Position numbers and translations under genes: made by a program
Part shown: positions 1-7,536 of the stretch, one piece after another
How positions within the stretch are numbered: position 1 is the stretch's first letter
Layout: each line of letters opens with the position of its first letter
From: Streptomyces peucetius
GTDB lineage: Bacteria > Actinomycetota > Actinomycetes > Streptomycetales > Streptomycetaceae
Reading direction: 5' to 3'
Length of the DNA stretch: 64,000 bases
Assembly (NCBI RefSeq): GCF_025854275.1
Contig: NZ_CP107567.1
Coordinates: forward strand, 744,001-808,000
Notes under the pieces: generated by a model
What the model was told of the DNA's origin: nothing
The model's database searches: none
What the model saw: only the letters and a program-made list of their open reading frames with translations

Positions 1-1230
1 GGCCAGACCCAGGGCGGAGCCGACGTTGTAGGTGGTGTTGACGATGCCGGACGCGAGACCGGCCTGCTCCTGCGGTGCGCCGGACATCGCGGCCATCATC
101 GCGGGGATGTAGGCGAGCGACATGCCGAGCGCGGCGACGAGCGAGGCGGGCAGGACGTCGACCAGGAACGTACCGGTCGGCTCCACGGCGGACAGCCACA
201 GCAGACCGGCGGCCAGCACGAGCAGGCCGCCTGCGATCAGCGGCTTGGCCCCGAACCTGCCCAGCAGCCTGGCCGTGATCATCGTCATGAAGATCATGAG
301 GAGCACGGTCATGGGCAGGAGGGCGGCGCCGGAGGCGAAGGCTCCGTAGCCGAGGACCTGCTGGAGGTAGAGGTTGAGGAAGTACCACATCGGGATCCAC
401 GCGGCGCCGAGCAGGGCCATGCCCAGGTTGGCGGAGCCGAGACGCGGCACGCGCCAGATACCCAGCGGCATCAGCGGCTCGCGCACCGACTTCTGGATCA
501 CGAAGAACAGGATCAGCAGGGCGGCGGCGCCAGCCAGCTGCAGCACGGTGCCCGTCGAGCCCCAGCCCACCTCGGGCGCCCGGACGACCGCGAAGACGGT
601 GAGCGCCAGGCCGGCGGTGACGGCCACCGCGCCCAGGACGTCGACGGAACCGCGACGGCTCTCGACGGCGGGCAGCAGCTTGGTGGCGGCGAGGGTCGCC
701 AGACCGATGGGGACGTAGATGATGAACACCCACGGCCAGCTCAGCCACTCGGTGAAGACGCCGCCGAGGAACACACCGGCGGTACCGCCCGCGGGCGCGG
801 CGGCGCCGTAGAGGGCCATCGCCTTGCCGAGCTCCTTCGGGTTGTGCCCGAAGAGCATCATCAGCAGCGTCATCGCGGCCGGCGCGATGAGCGCGCCACC
901 GACACCCTGCACAGCACGGCCGACGACCTCGACCCACGCGGTCTGGGCCGCGGCGGCGACGACGGATCCGGCGATCATGACGACCCAGCCGGCGTTGAAG
1001 ACCTTGCGTGCGCCGAGCAGGTCGGAGAGCCGTCCACCGAGCAGCAGCAGTCCGCCGAAGGCGATGACGTACGCGTTGAAGACCCACTGGAGCTCGCCCT
1101 GCGAGAAGCCGAGGTCCTTCTGCATCTCGGGGAGCGCGACCCCGATGATCGAGGTGTCCATGATCACCATGAACTGGGCGGCTGCGAGCACGGCGAGCGC
1201 CCACCACCGCCGGGGATTGACCGTTGACAT
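1..1230 (-). CDS. DHA2-family MFS drug efflux transporter (3' end beyond window)
   Basis: The reading frame is open from the ATG at 1228-1230 to the left edge, so the C-terminus is missing. About 410 residues are visible. They begin MSTVNPRRWWALAVLAAAQF and include the typical DHA2 first helix with a VIMDTSIIGVALPEMQ motif, an MFS motif A region (GGRLSDLLGARK) and motif C-like glycine-rich segments. The family (EmrB/QacA type, 14 helices) exports drugs by proton antiport across the inner membrane. A GGGAG ribosome site lies just upstream. Two CsoR-like palindromes sit in the promoter region, so copper or a related CsoR-family signal probably controls expression; the substrate is unknown. Confidence 0.93.
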   Translation of the reverse strand, partial: MSTVNPRRWWALAVLAAAQFMVIMDTSIIGVALPEMQKDLGFSQGELQWVFNAYVIAFGGLLLLGGRLSDLLGARKVFNAGWVVMIAGSVVAAAAQTAWVEVVGRAVQGVGGALIAPAAMTLLMMLFGHNPKELGKAMALYGAAAPAGGTAGVFLGGVFTEWLSWPWVFIIYVPIGLATLAATKLLPAVESRRGSVDVLGAVAVTAGLALTVFAVVRAPEVGWGSTGTVLQLAGAAALLILFFVIQKSVREPLMPLGIWRVPRLGSANLGMALLGAAWIPMWYFLNLYLQQVLGYGAFASGAALLPMTVLLMIFMTMITARLLGRFGAKPLIAGGLLVLAAGLLWLSAVEPTGTFLVDVLPASLVAALGMSLAYIPAMMAAMSGAPQEQAGLASGIVNTTYNVGSALGLA

Positions 1231-1251
1231 GACCGTATCTCCCTTGGCTAC

Positions 1252-1304
1252 ATACCCCTGGGGGGTACCTGTGAAGCGCAACGTAACATACCCCCAGCGG
1301 GTAT
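1252..1304 (-). promoter_or_regulatory. Two CsoR-like operator boxes upstream of the efflux gene
   Basis: Box 1 (1252-1268) reads ATACCCCTGGGGGGTAC. Box 2 (1288-1304) reads ATACCCCCAGCGGGTAT. Both are pseudopalindromes of the TACCCC/GGGGTA type bound by CsoR-family repressors. Box 1 is identical over 17 bases to the box in front of the copZ-like gene at 7442-7458. No csoR gene is visible in the window, so the repressor must be encoded elsewhere. Confidence 0.75.
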
Positions 1305-1720
1305 GCGAGAGCAAGGGTCGTGCACCGGCCTCGGCCACCGGAGCCGCGGCGGCGGCGCTGCGACCGCGGAACAACGGCCGACGGCGCGACGGACCCTCGT
1401 CGGCTGCCGACGAAGGCCCGTCGCCGCCATGACGTCGTCGGCGATCCGGGCGGCCACGACCTCCAGCGGTTCCCCGCGGGCCCGGAAGCGGGGCGTGAAC
1501 GTGCACTCGGGCTTACCGGTTGACACCCGCCGCCGGCGTCGATCACGGCAGCCCTGCCGCACGGGGCGACGCCGGGGCGCGGAAGGCGCGCCGAAGGGTG
1601 CCGGAAGGCTTCGAGGAGAAGTAACTCTTACAGGCTTGTCAAAGTTAAGAGGGCCACATATCTTACAACCCTGTAAGCGATCCCGGCGGGACTCGACCCC
1701 CGCCCCGACCGAGGGGTGCC
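1305..1720. promoter_or_regulatory. Intergenic region with repeated TCTTACA/TGTAAG half-sites
   Basis: I see no convincing gene in this stretch; the ORFs on both strands look like GC-bias artefacts. Close to the SnoaL-like gene there are two AT-rich inverted repeats: CTCTTA (1625-1630) with TAAGAG (1646-1651), and CTTACA (1662-1667) with TGTAAG (1672-1677). TCTTACA occurs twice in direct orientation. This is the look of a TetR- or MarR-type operator at the promoter of the gene starting at 1721. No matching regulator gene is adjacent. Confidence 0.45.
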
Positions 1721-2137
1721 ATGGAAGCCCTTGAGACACGGACGCCCGAGCAGTTCGTCAGCGACTTCTTCACCTCCTTCACCAATGCGGTCGTACGGGC
1801 CGAGGAGGACCCTGCCGCACTGATGAGCAGGTACTACACTCGGGACGTCGTGCAGGTCGCCGACGGCGTTCGGCTCGACTGGGACCGGCTTCTCGCCCAT
1901 CTCCGCCCGGTCCGGCGTAATCTGACGGAGTATCGGTTCGAGGTGCACGAGGCGCTCGCGGACGGCGACCGCATCGCCGCCCGGTTCACCATCCACGCCG
2001 AGATGCGCAAGAGCGGACCGGTCTCGACGCAGGTGCACATGTTCGCCGAATTCACTCCGGACGGCCGGCTCCGGCGAGCGGACCAGGTCACCCGTACGCT
2101 CAAGCAGCCCTCCGGCGCGGAACCGGGGAGGCAGTGA
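1721..2137 (+). CDS. SnoaL-like / NTF2-fold protein
   Basis: The product has 138 residues, a normal length for the SnoaL-like NTF2 fold. The N-terminal helix (EQFVSDFFTSFTNAV) is followed by a YYTRDVVQVADG segment and a beta-rich second half with RFTIHAEMR and MFAEFTPDGRLRRADQ, typical of small polyketide-cyclase-like or ketosteroid-isomerase-like proteins. The ATG has GAGGGG upstream. The gene stands alone, with TCTTACA-type inverted repeats in its promoter region. The reaction and substrate cannot be told from the sequence; many family members are uncharacterised. Confidence 0.75.
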   Translation: MEALETRTPEQFVSDFFTSFTNAVVRAEEDPAALMSRYYTRDVVQVADGVRLDWDRLLAHLRPVRRNLTEYRFEVHEALADGDRIAARFTIHAEMRKSGPVSTQVHMFAEFTPDGRLRRADQVTRTLKQPSGAEPGRQ

Positions 2138-2236
2138 GGGCGCGTCCGGCCCACGCGGGGCGTCCGCCGGCCGCCGGCTTCCGTCCAGCGGACGACCCCG
2201 CACCCCTCGGCCTCCGCGAAAGCCACAAGCGTTGTA

Positions 2237-2259
2237 ACTAATCCACTTAACAGATTAGT
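2237..2259. promoter_or_regulatory. ACTAATC/GATTAGT inverted repeat, possible operator
   Basis: ACTAATC (2237-2243) and GATTAGT (2253-2259) form a perfect 7-bp inverted repeat with 9 bases between the arms, in an AT-rich island within very GC-rich DNA. It lies about 140 bases before the NlpC/P60 gene. It could be a regulator-binding site or part of that gene's promoter. No regulator gene is next to it. Confidence 0.35.
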
Positions 2260-2395
2260 ATCCGCACGAGTCTCCGCACGGTCGATCACCCGCCCGGGGT
2301 GGCAACGGAGGCGACCGCCACGTCCACCGCTCCGACGGTGCCAGGGAGCGCTGTCCCCCGAGCGATGGCGGCCAAGGGAGAAGGAGCTCGCCTCA

Positions 2396-3436
2396 GTGGC
2401 GTCCCACCGTCGTCCTAAGCAGCCGAACCCGAGCTATACGACCGCGCTCACCGTGACAGCGGCGGCAGCCGTCGCCCTGTCCGCGCAGTCGGCCTCGGCG
2501 GACCCCTTGCCCGACCCCACCGCGAAGGGCGTCAAGGCGCAGGTCGACCGGCTGTACGAAGAGGCGACGCAGGCCACCGAGAAGTACAACGGCGCGAAGG
2601 AGAAGGCCGACGGGCTGCAGAAGCAGGTCAAGGCTCTGCAGGAGACAGCAGCCCGTAAGCAGGGCGAGCTCAACGAACTGCGCGACCGGCTGGGCACCAT
2701 GGCGGCCGGGCAGTACCGAAGTGGCGGCCTGGACCCCTCCGTTCAGCTCCTGCTCTCGGAGAACCCCGACACCTACCTCCGCAAGGCCTCGGACATCGAC
2801 CGGCTGAACGCGAGGCAGGTCACCCTGCTCCAGCAGTTCATGTCCCAGCAGCGTGCGCTGCAGCAGCAGCGCGGCCAGGCAGCGGAGAAACTCAGGGACC
2901 TCGAGGCCACCCGCAAGGAACTGGGGAGCAGGAAGCAGGAGATCCAGGGCAAGCTCTCCAAGGCCCGGCAGCTTCTCAACACCATGACGGCCGAGGAGCG
3001 GGCCCGGATCGCCGCCGCGGAGGATCGCGCCAACCGGGCCGGCGACCGCGTCGATCTCGGTGATGAGGCCAGTGCCTCGCAGCGCGCGGCCGCCGCCTTC
3101 AGCGCCGCCAGGAGCCGGGTCGGCATGCCGTACGTGTGGGGAGCGTCCGGACCGAACTCCTTCGACTGCTCCGGGCTGACGTCGTGGGCGTTCCGCCAGG
3201 CCGGAGTCTCCATACCCCGCACCTCACAGGGGCAGGCCAGTGCCGGAACCCGTATCGGCTCCCTCAGCGCGCTCAAGCCCGGCGACCTCATCATCATGCG
3301 CAGCGACCTGAGCCATGTCGGCTTCTACGCGGGAAACGGGCAGATCCTGCACGCCCCCAAGCCGGGAGCGCAGGTGCGGTACGAGTCCATCGCCCGCAGC
3401 GGAATGCCATTCATGTGGGGCGTGCGCATCAGCTGA
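2396..3436 (+). CDS. Secreted NlpC/P60 peptidoglycan endopeptidase
   Basis: The 346-residue product starts at a GTG with AAGGAG upstream. It has a signal peptide (alanine-rich core to ASA at about residue 35), a long coiled-coil region (residues 45-215, many Q/K/E heptads) and a C-terminal NlpC/P60 domain from about residue 230. The domain shows the catalytic Cys in NSFDCSGLTSWAF, the His in LSHVGFYAG and a following His in QILHAPKPG. Such RipA-like enzymes cut peptide cross-links in peptidoglycan outside the membrane. The coiled coil probably holds the enzyme inactive or docks it to the divisome. The gene is monocistronic. Confidence 0.92.
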   Translation: MASHRRPKQPNPSYTTALTVTAAAAVALSAQSASADPLPDPTAKGVKAQVDRLYEEATQATEKYNGAKEKADGLQKQVKALQETAARKQGELNELRDRLGTMAAGQYRSGGLDPSVQLLLSENPDTYLRKASDIDRLNARQVTLLQQFMSQQRALQQQRGQAAEKLRDLEATRKELGSRKQEIQGKLSKARQLLNTMTAEERARIAAAEDRANRAGDRVDLGDEASASQRAAAAFSAARSRVGMPYVWGASGPNSFDCSGLTSWAFRQAGVSIPRTSQGQASAGTRIGSLSALKPGDLIIMRSDLSHVGFYAGNGQILHAPKPGAQVRYESIARSGMPFMWGVRIS

Positions 3437-3464
3437 GCCCCCTCCCCCGTTCGGCCCGGTCCGC

Positions 3465-4376
3465 TCACCCGAGGCCCGGTGGGCACACGAGGAGCAGGGG
3501 AAGCAGCGGGACGAGTGCCGCCACGGCCGCCGCCGAGCCGCGGAGCACGGGGTGCGGCGCCCTGTGCCGTCCCAGGACCCTGCGCATGCGGATCACAGCG
3601 CTGTCGCCCCCGACCGAGAACGTGCCCCGGGGAGCCCGTACGGCCGCCATCTCGTACATCGCCGAGGCGAACACGTCGTGCGACTGGCTTCGGACGGCAC
3701 GGTCGTCCGCGATCATTTCGAGCAGCAGCGCCGTCTGCTCCTTGGCGTGACGTGCCAGGGGCAGTCGGCCGAACACCGACGCGAAGGCCTGCACAGCCGC
3801 CAGGGCGAGATGGTGCCGTCCGGCCACATGGGCCCGCTCGTGCTCCAGGACGGCCTGGAGCTGCTCGGGCGACAGCATGCGAACTGCCGTGTCACTGACG
3901 ACGATCCTGGGGCGTCTGCCCGGAAGGCAGTACGCGGCGGGCGCACCGTACGTGAGCACCGTCGCCTGCAGATCGTCGGAGTGACAGCCGACCATGTCCA
4001 GCGTCTCCCGGTGCCGGGCACGCGCGCGGCGGGCGCGCAGGGCGTGGAACACGAAGCTGCTCGCCAGGGCCAGCATGACTGCCGCCGGCAGCACGACGGC
4101 CAACTGCTCCGCCGTACCCGGGTCGGGGCTTCCGGCACCCGCATGGAGGCCGCACGCATGGAGTACGCCGATGAAACCCGCGTGGAGGTGCTCGGTCGGT
4201 GTCGCCAGGTTGTAGGCGAGGAGAGCCGCGGCGACCGCGAACGAGAGAGCGAGCGCCTGCCACACCGCTGCCGCCGGAGCCGGCGCCCGATGCGGCCACG
4301 TGCTGCGAAGCATCAGCCGGGGCGCCGCGACGCCGACGGCCGCCATGTAGCCGATCAGTGCAGGCGCGGCGTTCAC
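3465..4376 (-). CDS. M56 (BlaR1-like) membrane zinc metallopeptidase
   Basis: The 303-residue protein has several membrane segments (near residues 10, 45, 95 and the C-terminus) and the zincin motif HERAH near residue 180, in the typical LEHERAHVAGRHH context. It starts at a GTG that overlaps the stop of the upstream blaI-like gene in a GTGA, showing translational coupling. M56 peptidases paired with BlaI repressors sense cell-wall stress or beta-lactams and cleave the repressor. This short version lacks a penicillin-binding sensor domain, as is usual for actinobacterial M56 proteins. Confidence 0.88.
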   Translation of the reverse strand: MNAAPALIGYMAAVGVAAPRLMLRSTWPHRAPAPAAAVWQALALSFAVAAALLAYNLATPTEHLHAGFIGVLHACGLHAGAGSPDPGTAEQLAVVLPAAVMLALASSFVFHALRARRARARHRETLDMVGCHSDDLQATVLTYGAPAAYCLPGRRPRIVVSDTAVRMLSPEQLQAVLEHERAHVAGRHHLALAAVQAFASVFGRLPLARHAKEQTALLLEMIADDRAVRSQSHDVFASAMYEMAAVRAPRGTFSVGGDSAVIRMRRVLGRHRAPHPVLRGSAAAVAALVPLLPLLLVCPPGLG

Positions 4377-4741
4377 GCCTCGCCCTGCCGTTCCACGGTC
4401 CGCAGCGCCTTGCGCAGCGCGTCCACTTCGTCCTCGGACATGTTCTCGACGAAGTGGATCAGGGCGGCCGGGCGGTCCTTGCTGGTCCCGAGGCCGTCCT
4501 CCATGAGGGCGGCGGCATACGCCTCGCGGCTGCGGACCGGCGTGTACAGCCAGGCCCTGCCCTGCTTGCTGCGCACCAGCCAACCCTTGCCGTGCAGAAT
4601 GTTGGTCACGGTCATCACCGTGCTGTACGCGACCGGGCGGTGCCTGTTGATGTCGTCGACGACCTCGCGGACTGTCGCCGGGCGGTTCCACGTCCACAGA
4701 CGGTCCATGATCTCCGCCTCGAGCTCCCCCAGCCGCCGCAT
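4373..4741 (-). CDS. BlaI/MecI-family transcriptional repressor
   Basis: The 122-residue product fits the BlaI/MecI/CopY winged-helix family: MRRLGELEAEIMDRLW at the N-terminus, a recognition region around RPVAYSTVMTVTNILHGKGW, and a C-terminal dimerisation segment. It is coupled by a 4-bp overlap to the M56 peptidase gene, forming the classical repressor-protease pair. It probably represses its own operon and unlinked targets until cleaved. The signal is not evident. Confidence 0.93.
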   Translation of the reverse strand: MRRLGELEAEIMDRLWTWNRPATVREVVDDINRHRPVAYSTVMTVTNILHGKGWLVRSKQGRAWLYTPVRSREAYAAALMEDGLGTSKDRPAALIHFVENMSEDEVDALRKALRTVERQGEA

Positions 4742-4830
4742 GGCCCGTCTTCCTTCCGCAGCACACCTTGCGGCTCCATACTAGGCGCGCCCCTCCCCGG
4801 CTCCGCGGCCGAGTGCGCCCGGCCCGGGGC

Positions 4831-5352
4831 TCATGAGGGTGTCGTCTCCCGCAGACGACGCCGTCCGTAGCAAATCGTCCCCCGCGGCTTGAAGACCGAC
4901 AGCGCCACGGCCACCAGCAGCACCACCAGTGCGGCACCCGCGTCGGCGACGAGCTGGACCCGCAGGCCGCCGAGCTCGCCGTCCGACAGGGTCGCCTGCC
5001 GGACCGCGTCCGCCATGTGACCGATGGGCTGCATGTGGACCAGCAGCACCACGGTCGCCAGGACGGTTATCAGCAGCTTGATCAGCACCCAGTAGTGGCG
5101 CACCAACCCCCACACCGTGCCCAGCGACTGCACAAGACCGGTGACGAGGGAGGCGAGAGAGAGCGGGACGATCACGAGCCACCCGGTCAGTTCCATCGAG
5201 AGGTACGCCGCCCGCACCGTCTCGGGATCGCGGCTGTTCAAACCCGCGAGGGCGAGAGCGAGGAAGACGGCGACCGCGCCGATCCAGCCGACGGAGCAGG
5301 TCACATGGGCCGTCAGCGCGATCTTGCGCAGGCTCGGGGGCATGGTCGTCAC
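4831..5352 (-). CDS. DUF2269-like integral membrane protein
   Basis: From the GTG at 5352 the product has about 173 residues with four predicted membrane helices (around LTAHVTCSVGWIGAVAVFLALA, WLVIVPLSLASLVTGLVQS, YWVLIKLLITVLATVVLLVHM and ALVVLLVAVALSV). An ATG three codons later is an alternative start. The start overlaps the stop of the small frameshifted membrane ORF upstream. The pair is divergent from a tetR gene and is likely its target. The function is unknown. Confidence 0.7.
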   Translation of the reverse strand: MTTMPPSLRKIALTAHVTCSVGWIGAVAVFLALALAGLNSRDPETVRAAYLSMELTGWLVIVPLSLASLVTGLVQSLGTVWGLVRHYWVLIKLLITVLATVVLLVHMQPIGHMADAVRQATLSDGELGGLRVQLVADAGAALVVLLVAVALSVFKPRGTICYGRRRLRETTPS

Positions 5353-5497
5353 GGCGTGTGTCCCACCATCCCGCCGCCGGTGAAGTGGATCGCGACGAAC
5401 AGCACCACCACGGCGAGGACGACCCCGCCGAGCACCTTCACCCAACGCGGTGCGCCGCCCCCGTCAGGCGCTTCGTGGGGGAAATCGGGTCGGTCAT
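5349..5497 (-). pseudogene. Small one-helix membrane protein with an apparent 1-base frameshift
   Basis: An ATG at 5495-5497 opens MTDP and then runs out of frame. From about 5480 the neighbouring frame reads DFPHEAPDGGGAPRWVKVLGG, then a strong hydrophobic helix (VVLAVVVLFVAIHF) and GGGMVGHTP with a stop that overlaps the next gene in a GTGA. The span is 149 bases, one short of 50 codons, so a single missing base near 5483 would restore a 49-residue protein. This is either a mutation or a sequencing error. A 30-residue product from an internal GTG at 5441 is also possible. Confidence 0.5.
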
Positions 5498-5557
5498 GGT
5501 GCGGCCTCGTCTCTGTCCGTCTCGTGCTCAGCAGCGTCGCTGCTCAAACATTTTACG

Positions 5558-5570
5558 AGACACACTGTCT
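5558..5570. promoter_or_regulatory. Probable TetR operator AGACA-CAC-TGTCT
   Basis: A perfect 5-bp-arm inverted repeat, AGACACACTGTCT, lies in an AT-richer patch between the divergent membrane-protein genes and the tetR gene at 5620. This is the usual site for autoregulation by a TetR repressor. Confidence 0.55.
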
Positions 5571-5619
5571 ACGTCCTGTCCATGTCGTCTCGGTAGGGAG
5601 CAGCACGCATACTGGGGCA

Positions 5620-6195
5620 ATGCCCAAGCTGTGGAACGAGACGGTCGAGGAGCACCGCCGCGCGGTACGGGACGCGATCCTGGACACAACGGCGGAACTG
5701 GTCGCGGAACACGGCCTCCGAGCGGCGACGATGTCCCGGATCGCCACGGAGACCGGCATCGGCCGGGCGACGCTCTACAAGTACTTCCCCGACGTCGAAG
5801 CCGTGCTGCTGGCTTGGCACGAGCGCCAGGTGACCGCCCATGTGAGCCGGCTGGCCGAGGTGCGCGACCGGGCCGGGACGCCGGTGGAGCGACTCGAGGC
5901 GGTGATGGAGGCGTACGCACTGATCGCGTACGAACGCCACGGCCACGGCGACGAACTGGCCGCCATGCTTCACCGGGGCGAGCACATCGCCATGGCGCAC
6001 CAGCACCTCCGCGGCATTGTCCGCGATCTTCTGACGGAAGGCGCACACGCCGGCGAGGTGCGCGACGACGTCGCGGCCGACGAGCTGGCCGGTTACTGCG
6101 TGCACGCGCTCGCCGCGGCCGACTCGCTGCGTTCCAGGGCGGCGGTCCGCCGCCTCGTGGCCGTGACCCTGGCGGGGCTGCGCCCCGAGCACTGA
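5620..6195 (+). CDS. TetR-family transcriptional regulator
   Basis: The 191-residue product begins at the ATG at 5620 (MPKLWNETVEEHRRAV); the frame stays open much further upstream, but that is GC bias. The N-terminal helix-turn-helix is clear: AILDTTAELVAEHGLRAATMSRIATETGIGRATLYKYFPDVEAVL. The C-terminal ligand domain is helical and undiagnostic. It is divergent from the membrane-protein genes at 4831-5497 and probably represses them and itself through the palindrome at 5558. Confidence 0.9.
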   Translation: MPKLWNETVEEHRRAVRDAILDTTAELVAEHGLRAATMSRIATETGIGRATLYKYFPDVEAVLLAWHERQVTAHVSRLAEVRDRAGTPVERLEAVMEAYALIAYERHGHGDELAAMLHRGEHIAMAHQHLRGIVRDLLTEGAHAGEVRDDVAADELAGYCVHALAAADSLRSRAAVRRLVAVTLAGLRPEH

Positions 6196-6330
6196 CCGTC
6201 CGGGCTCCGCGGTACGCTGCTTCGCGCCACGGACGGCGAGGTACCCTCCCGGCCCGGCCCCGCCCGACCCGGCCCCGAACTGCGGCCGGAGCGGTAGCGG
6301 TTGACCGACGCCGCAGGTCCGAACCCGGCT

Positions 6331-6349
6331 CTTGTAGAAGTCTACGAAG
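6331..6349. promoter_or_regulatory. CTTnGTAGA inverted repeat upstream of the deaminase gene
   Basis: CTTGTAGA and TCTACGAAG form a near-perfect inverted repeat centred on AG, about 220 bases before the deaminase start. The 374-base gap (6196-6569) otherwise holds no gene. The repeat is a candidate operator; the cognate regulator is unknown. Confidence 0.4.
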
Positions 6350-6569
6350 GGCCTGTCGACGCTTTCATGTCTTTTACGCCTGGCTGGTTCCGCTCGGGTG
6401 GCTGTGTACTCCTCTGCAAGCAGCAACGAATCAACGGATGAGCGCCGTGGACTTCCTCGGACCTGTCTCCCCAGGGGCGCCCGCGGACCCCACCCCGTCG
6501 CCCCGGGTGCGGTGTTCCGCACCGGCGGAGCGTCCCGGGGAGACCCCACCACCTCGAAATGGAGTGACC

Positions 6570-7073
6570 GTGACCGCACACATCCAGGAAACGAACGCCC
6601 AGGAGCTTCAGCGCGCCTGGACGGGCGAGGCGATCAGGCTGGCCACCGACAGCGTGGCGAACGGCGGCGGCCCGTTCGGCGCACTGGTCGCCAAGGACGG
6701 CGAGGTCGTCGCGATCGGGAACAACCAGGTCACCGCCTCCCTGGACCCGACGGCGCACGCAGAGGTGAGCGCGATGCGCGCCGCGTGCAAGCAGCTGGGG
6801 ACCTTCTCGCTCAAGGGCTGCGTCCTGATCACCTCCTGCGAGCCGTGCCCGATGTGCCTTTCCTCCGCGCTGTGGGCGCGAGTCGACCGGATCGTCTACG
6901 CCGCCGACCGGCACGATGCCGCGGTGGCCGGTTTCGACGACCGCAGGTTCTACGACCTGTTCGAGACGAAGCCCGCATCGATGTGGCCGATGCAGGTCGA
7001 GCACCTGGACCTGCCGAACCGCACGGCGCCGTTCGACGCGTGGCTGGCCAGATCCGACCGCATCGAATACTGA
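6570..7073 (+). CDS. Nucleoside/guanine deaminase (CDA fold)
   Basis: The 167-residue product has the zinc-binding signature of the cytidine-deaminase superfamily: HAE (in DPTAHAEVSAMRAACK) and PCPMC (in SCEPCPMCLSSALWA). Overall it most resembles bacterial guanine deaminases of the GuaD type, which convert guanine to xanthine. The second of two in-frame GTGs, at 6570, is best spaced from GGAG at 6561. An xdhABC operon for xanthine oxidation lies 25 kb away, so both steps of guanine catabolism are encoded in the window. Other nucleobase substrates remain possible. Confidence 0.85.
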   Translation: MTAHIQETNAQELQRAWTGEAIRLATDSVANGGGPFGALVAKDGEVVAIGNNQVTASLDPTAHAEVSAMRAACKQLGTFSLKGCVLITSCEPCPMCLSSALWARVDRIVYAADRHDAAVAGFDDRRFYDLFETKPASMWPMQVEHLDLPNRTAPFDAWLARSDRIEY

Positions 7074-7089
7074 CGACGAGGATCGGCAT

Positions 7090-7133
7090 GGCGCTGCCGC
7101 CGAACCCCCGTCGCGGGGTTCGGCGGCAGCGCC
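7090..7133. terminator. Bidirectional terminator, 19-bp perfect stem
   Basis: A perfect 19-bp stem (7090-7108 with 7115-7133) and 6-base loop sit between the convergent deaminase and copZ-like genes. This is the usual position for a shared terminator. Confidence 0.85.
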
Positions 7134-7141
7134 CCGACGGC

Positions 7142-7420
7142 TCAGGCGGCCCGGCCGGTCAGTTCGTAGCCGGCATCGTCGACGACCTTGGCGAACAGCG
7201 CGTCGTCGGGCTCGTCGGAGGTGATGACGGCGACCTGACCGGTGCTCAGGTCGACCTCGACGGACAGCACGCCGCCGAGGGCACCGAGCTCCTTCGTGAG
7301 AGTGGCCTTGCAGTGTCCGCAGGTCATACCGGAGACGTTGTAGACGGTGGTGCGGCCGTCGACAACGGCCTCTGCAGCCGCGCCGGTGGAGCAGCTTCCG
7401 TCGGGGGTGCAGCAGGACAT
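7142..7420 (-). CDS. copZ: CopZ-like heavy-metal-associated (HMA) copper chaperone
   Basis: The 92-residue protein has an HMA domain from about residue 25 (TTVYNVSGMTCGHCKATLTK) with the metal-binding CxxC, preceded by a Cys-rich N-terminus (SCCTPDGSC) that may add metal ligands. CopZ proteins carry Cu(I) in the cytoplasm to CopA ATPases or to CsoR. A CsoR-like box lies just upstream at 7442-7458. No copA ATPase follows it here, which is unusual; the neighbour is an unrelated transporter gene. Confidence 0.88.
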   Translation of the reverse strand: MSCCTPDGSCSTGAAAEAVVDGRTTVYNVSGMTCGHCKATLTKELGALGGVLSVEVDLSTGQVAVITSDEPDDALFAKVVDDAGYELTGRAA

Positions 7421-7441
7421 GGTTCCTCCAACTGGGACAGT

Positions 7442-7458
7442 ATACCCCTGGGGGGTAC
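7442..7458 (-). promoter_or_regulatory. CsoR-like operator of copZ
   Basis: ATACCCCTGGGGGGTAC matches the CsoR pseudopalindrome type and is identical to the first box upstream of the DHA2 efflux gene (1252-1268). A second, weaker GTATACCCCC half-site lies at about 7476-7485. Confidence 0.8.
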
Positions 7459-7536
7459 TTCTACAGCTCCTTCATGTATACCCCCACCCCGTACCCTTGG
7501 CAAGGGCGTGCCACCCGCCCCGAAGGCATTCGGCGG

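Noticed and set aside
824..1432. Plus-strand frames opposite the DHA2 transporter
   Set aside because: The minus strand gives a clear transporter with motifs; the plus frames are its shadows.
2138..2395. A ydaO-type c-di-AMP riboswitch before the NlpC/P60 gene
   Set aside because: Such riboswitches often precede actinobacterial cell-wall hydrolase genes, but I could not find their conserved sequence blocks here. A covariance-model search would settle it.
3465..4937. A 490-codon minus-strand frame as one M56 protein
   Set aside because: The first part is antisense-like Arg/Pro-rich sequence overlapping the real blaI-like gene; the GTG at 4376 gives a normal-sized peptidase.
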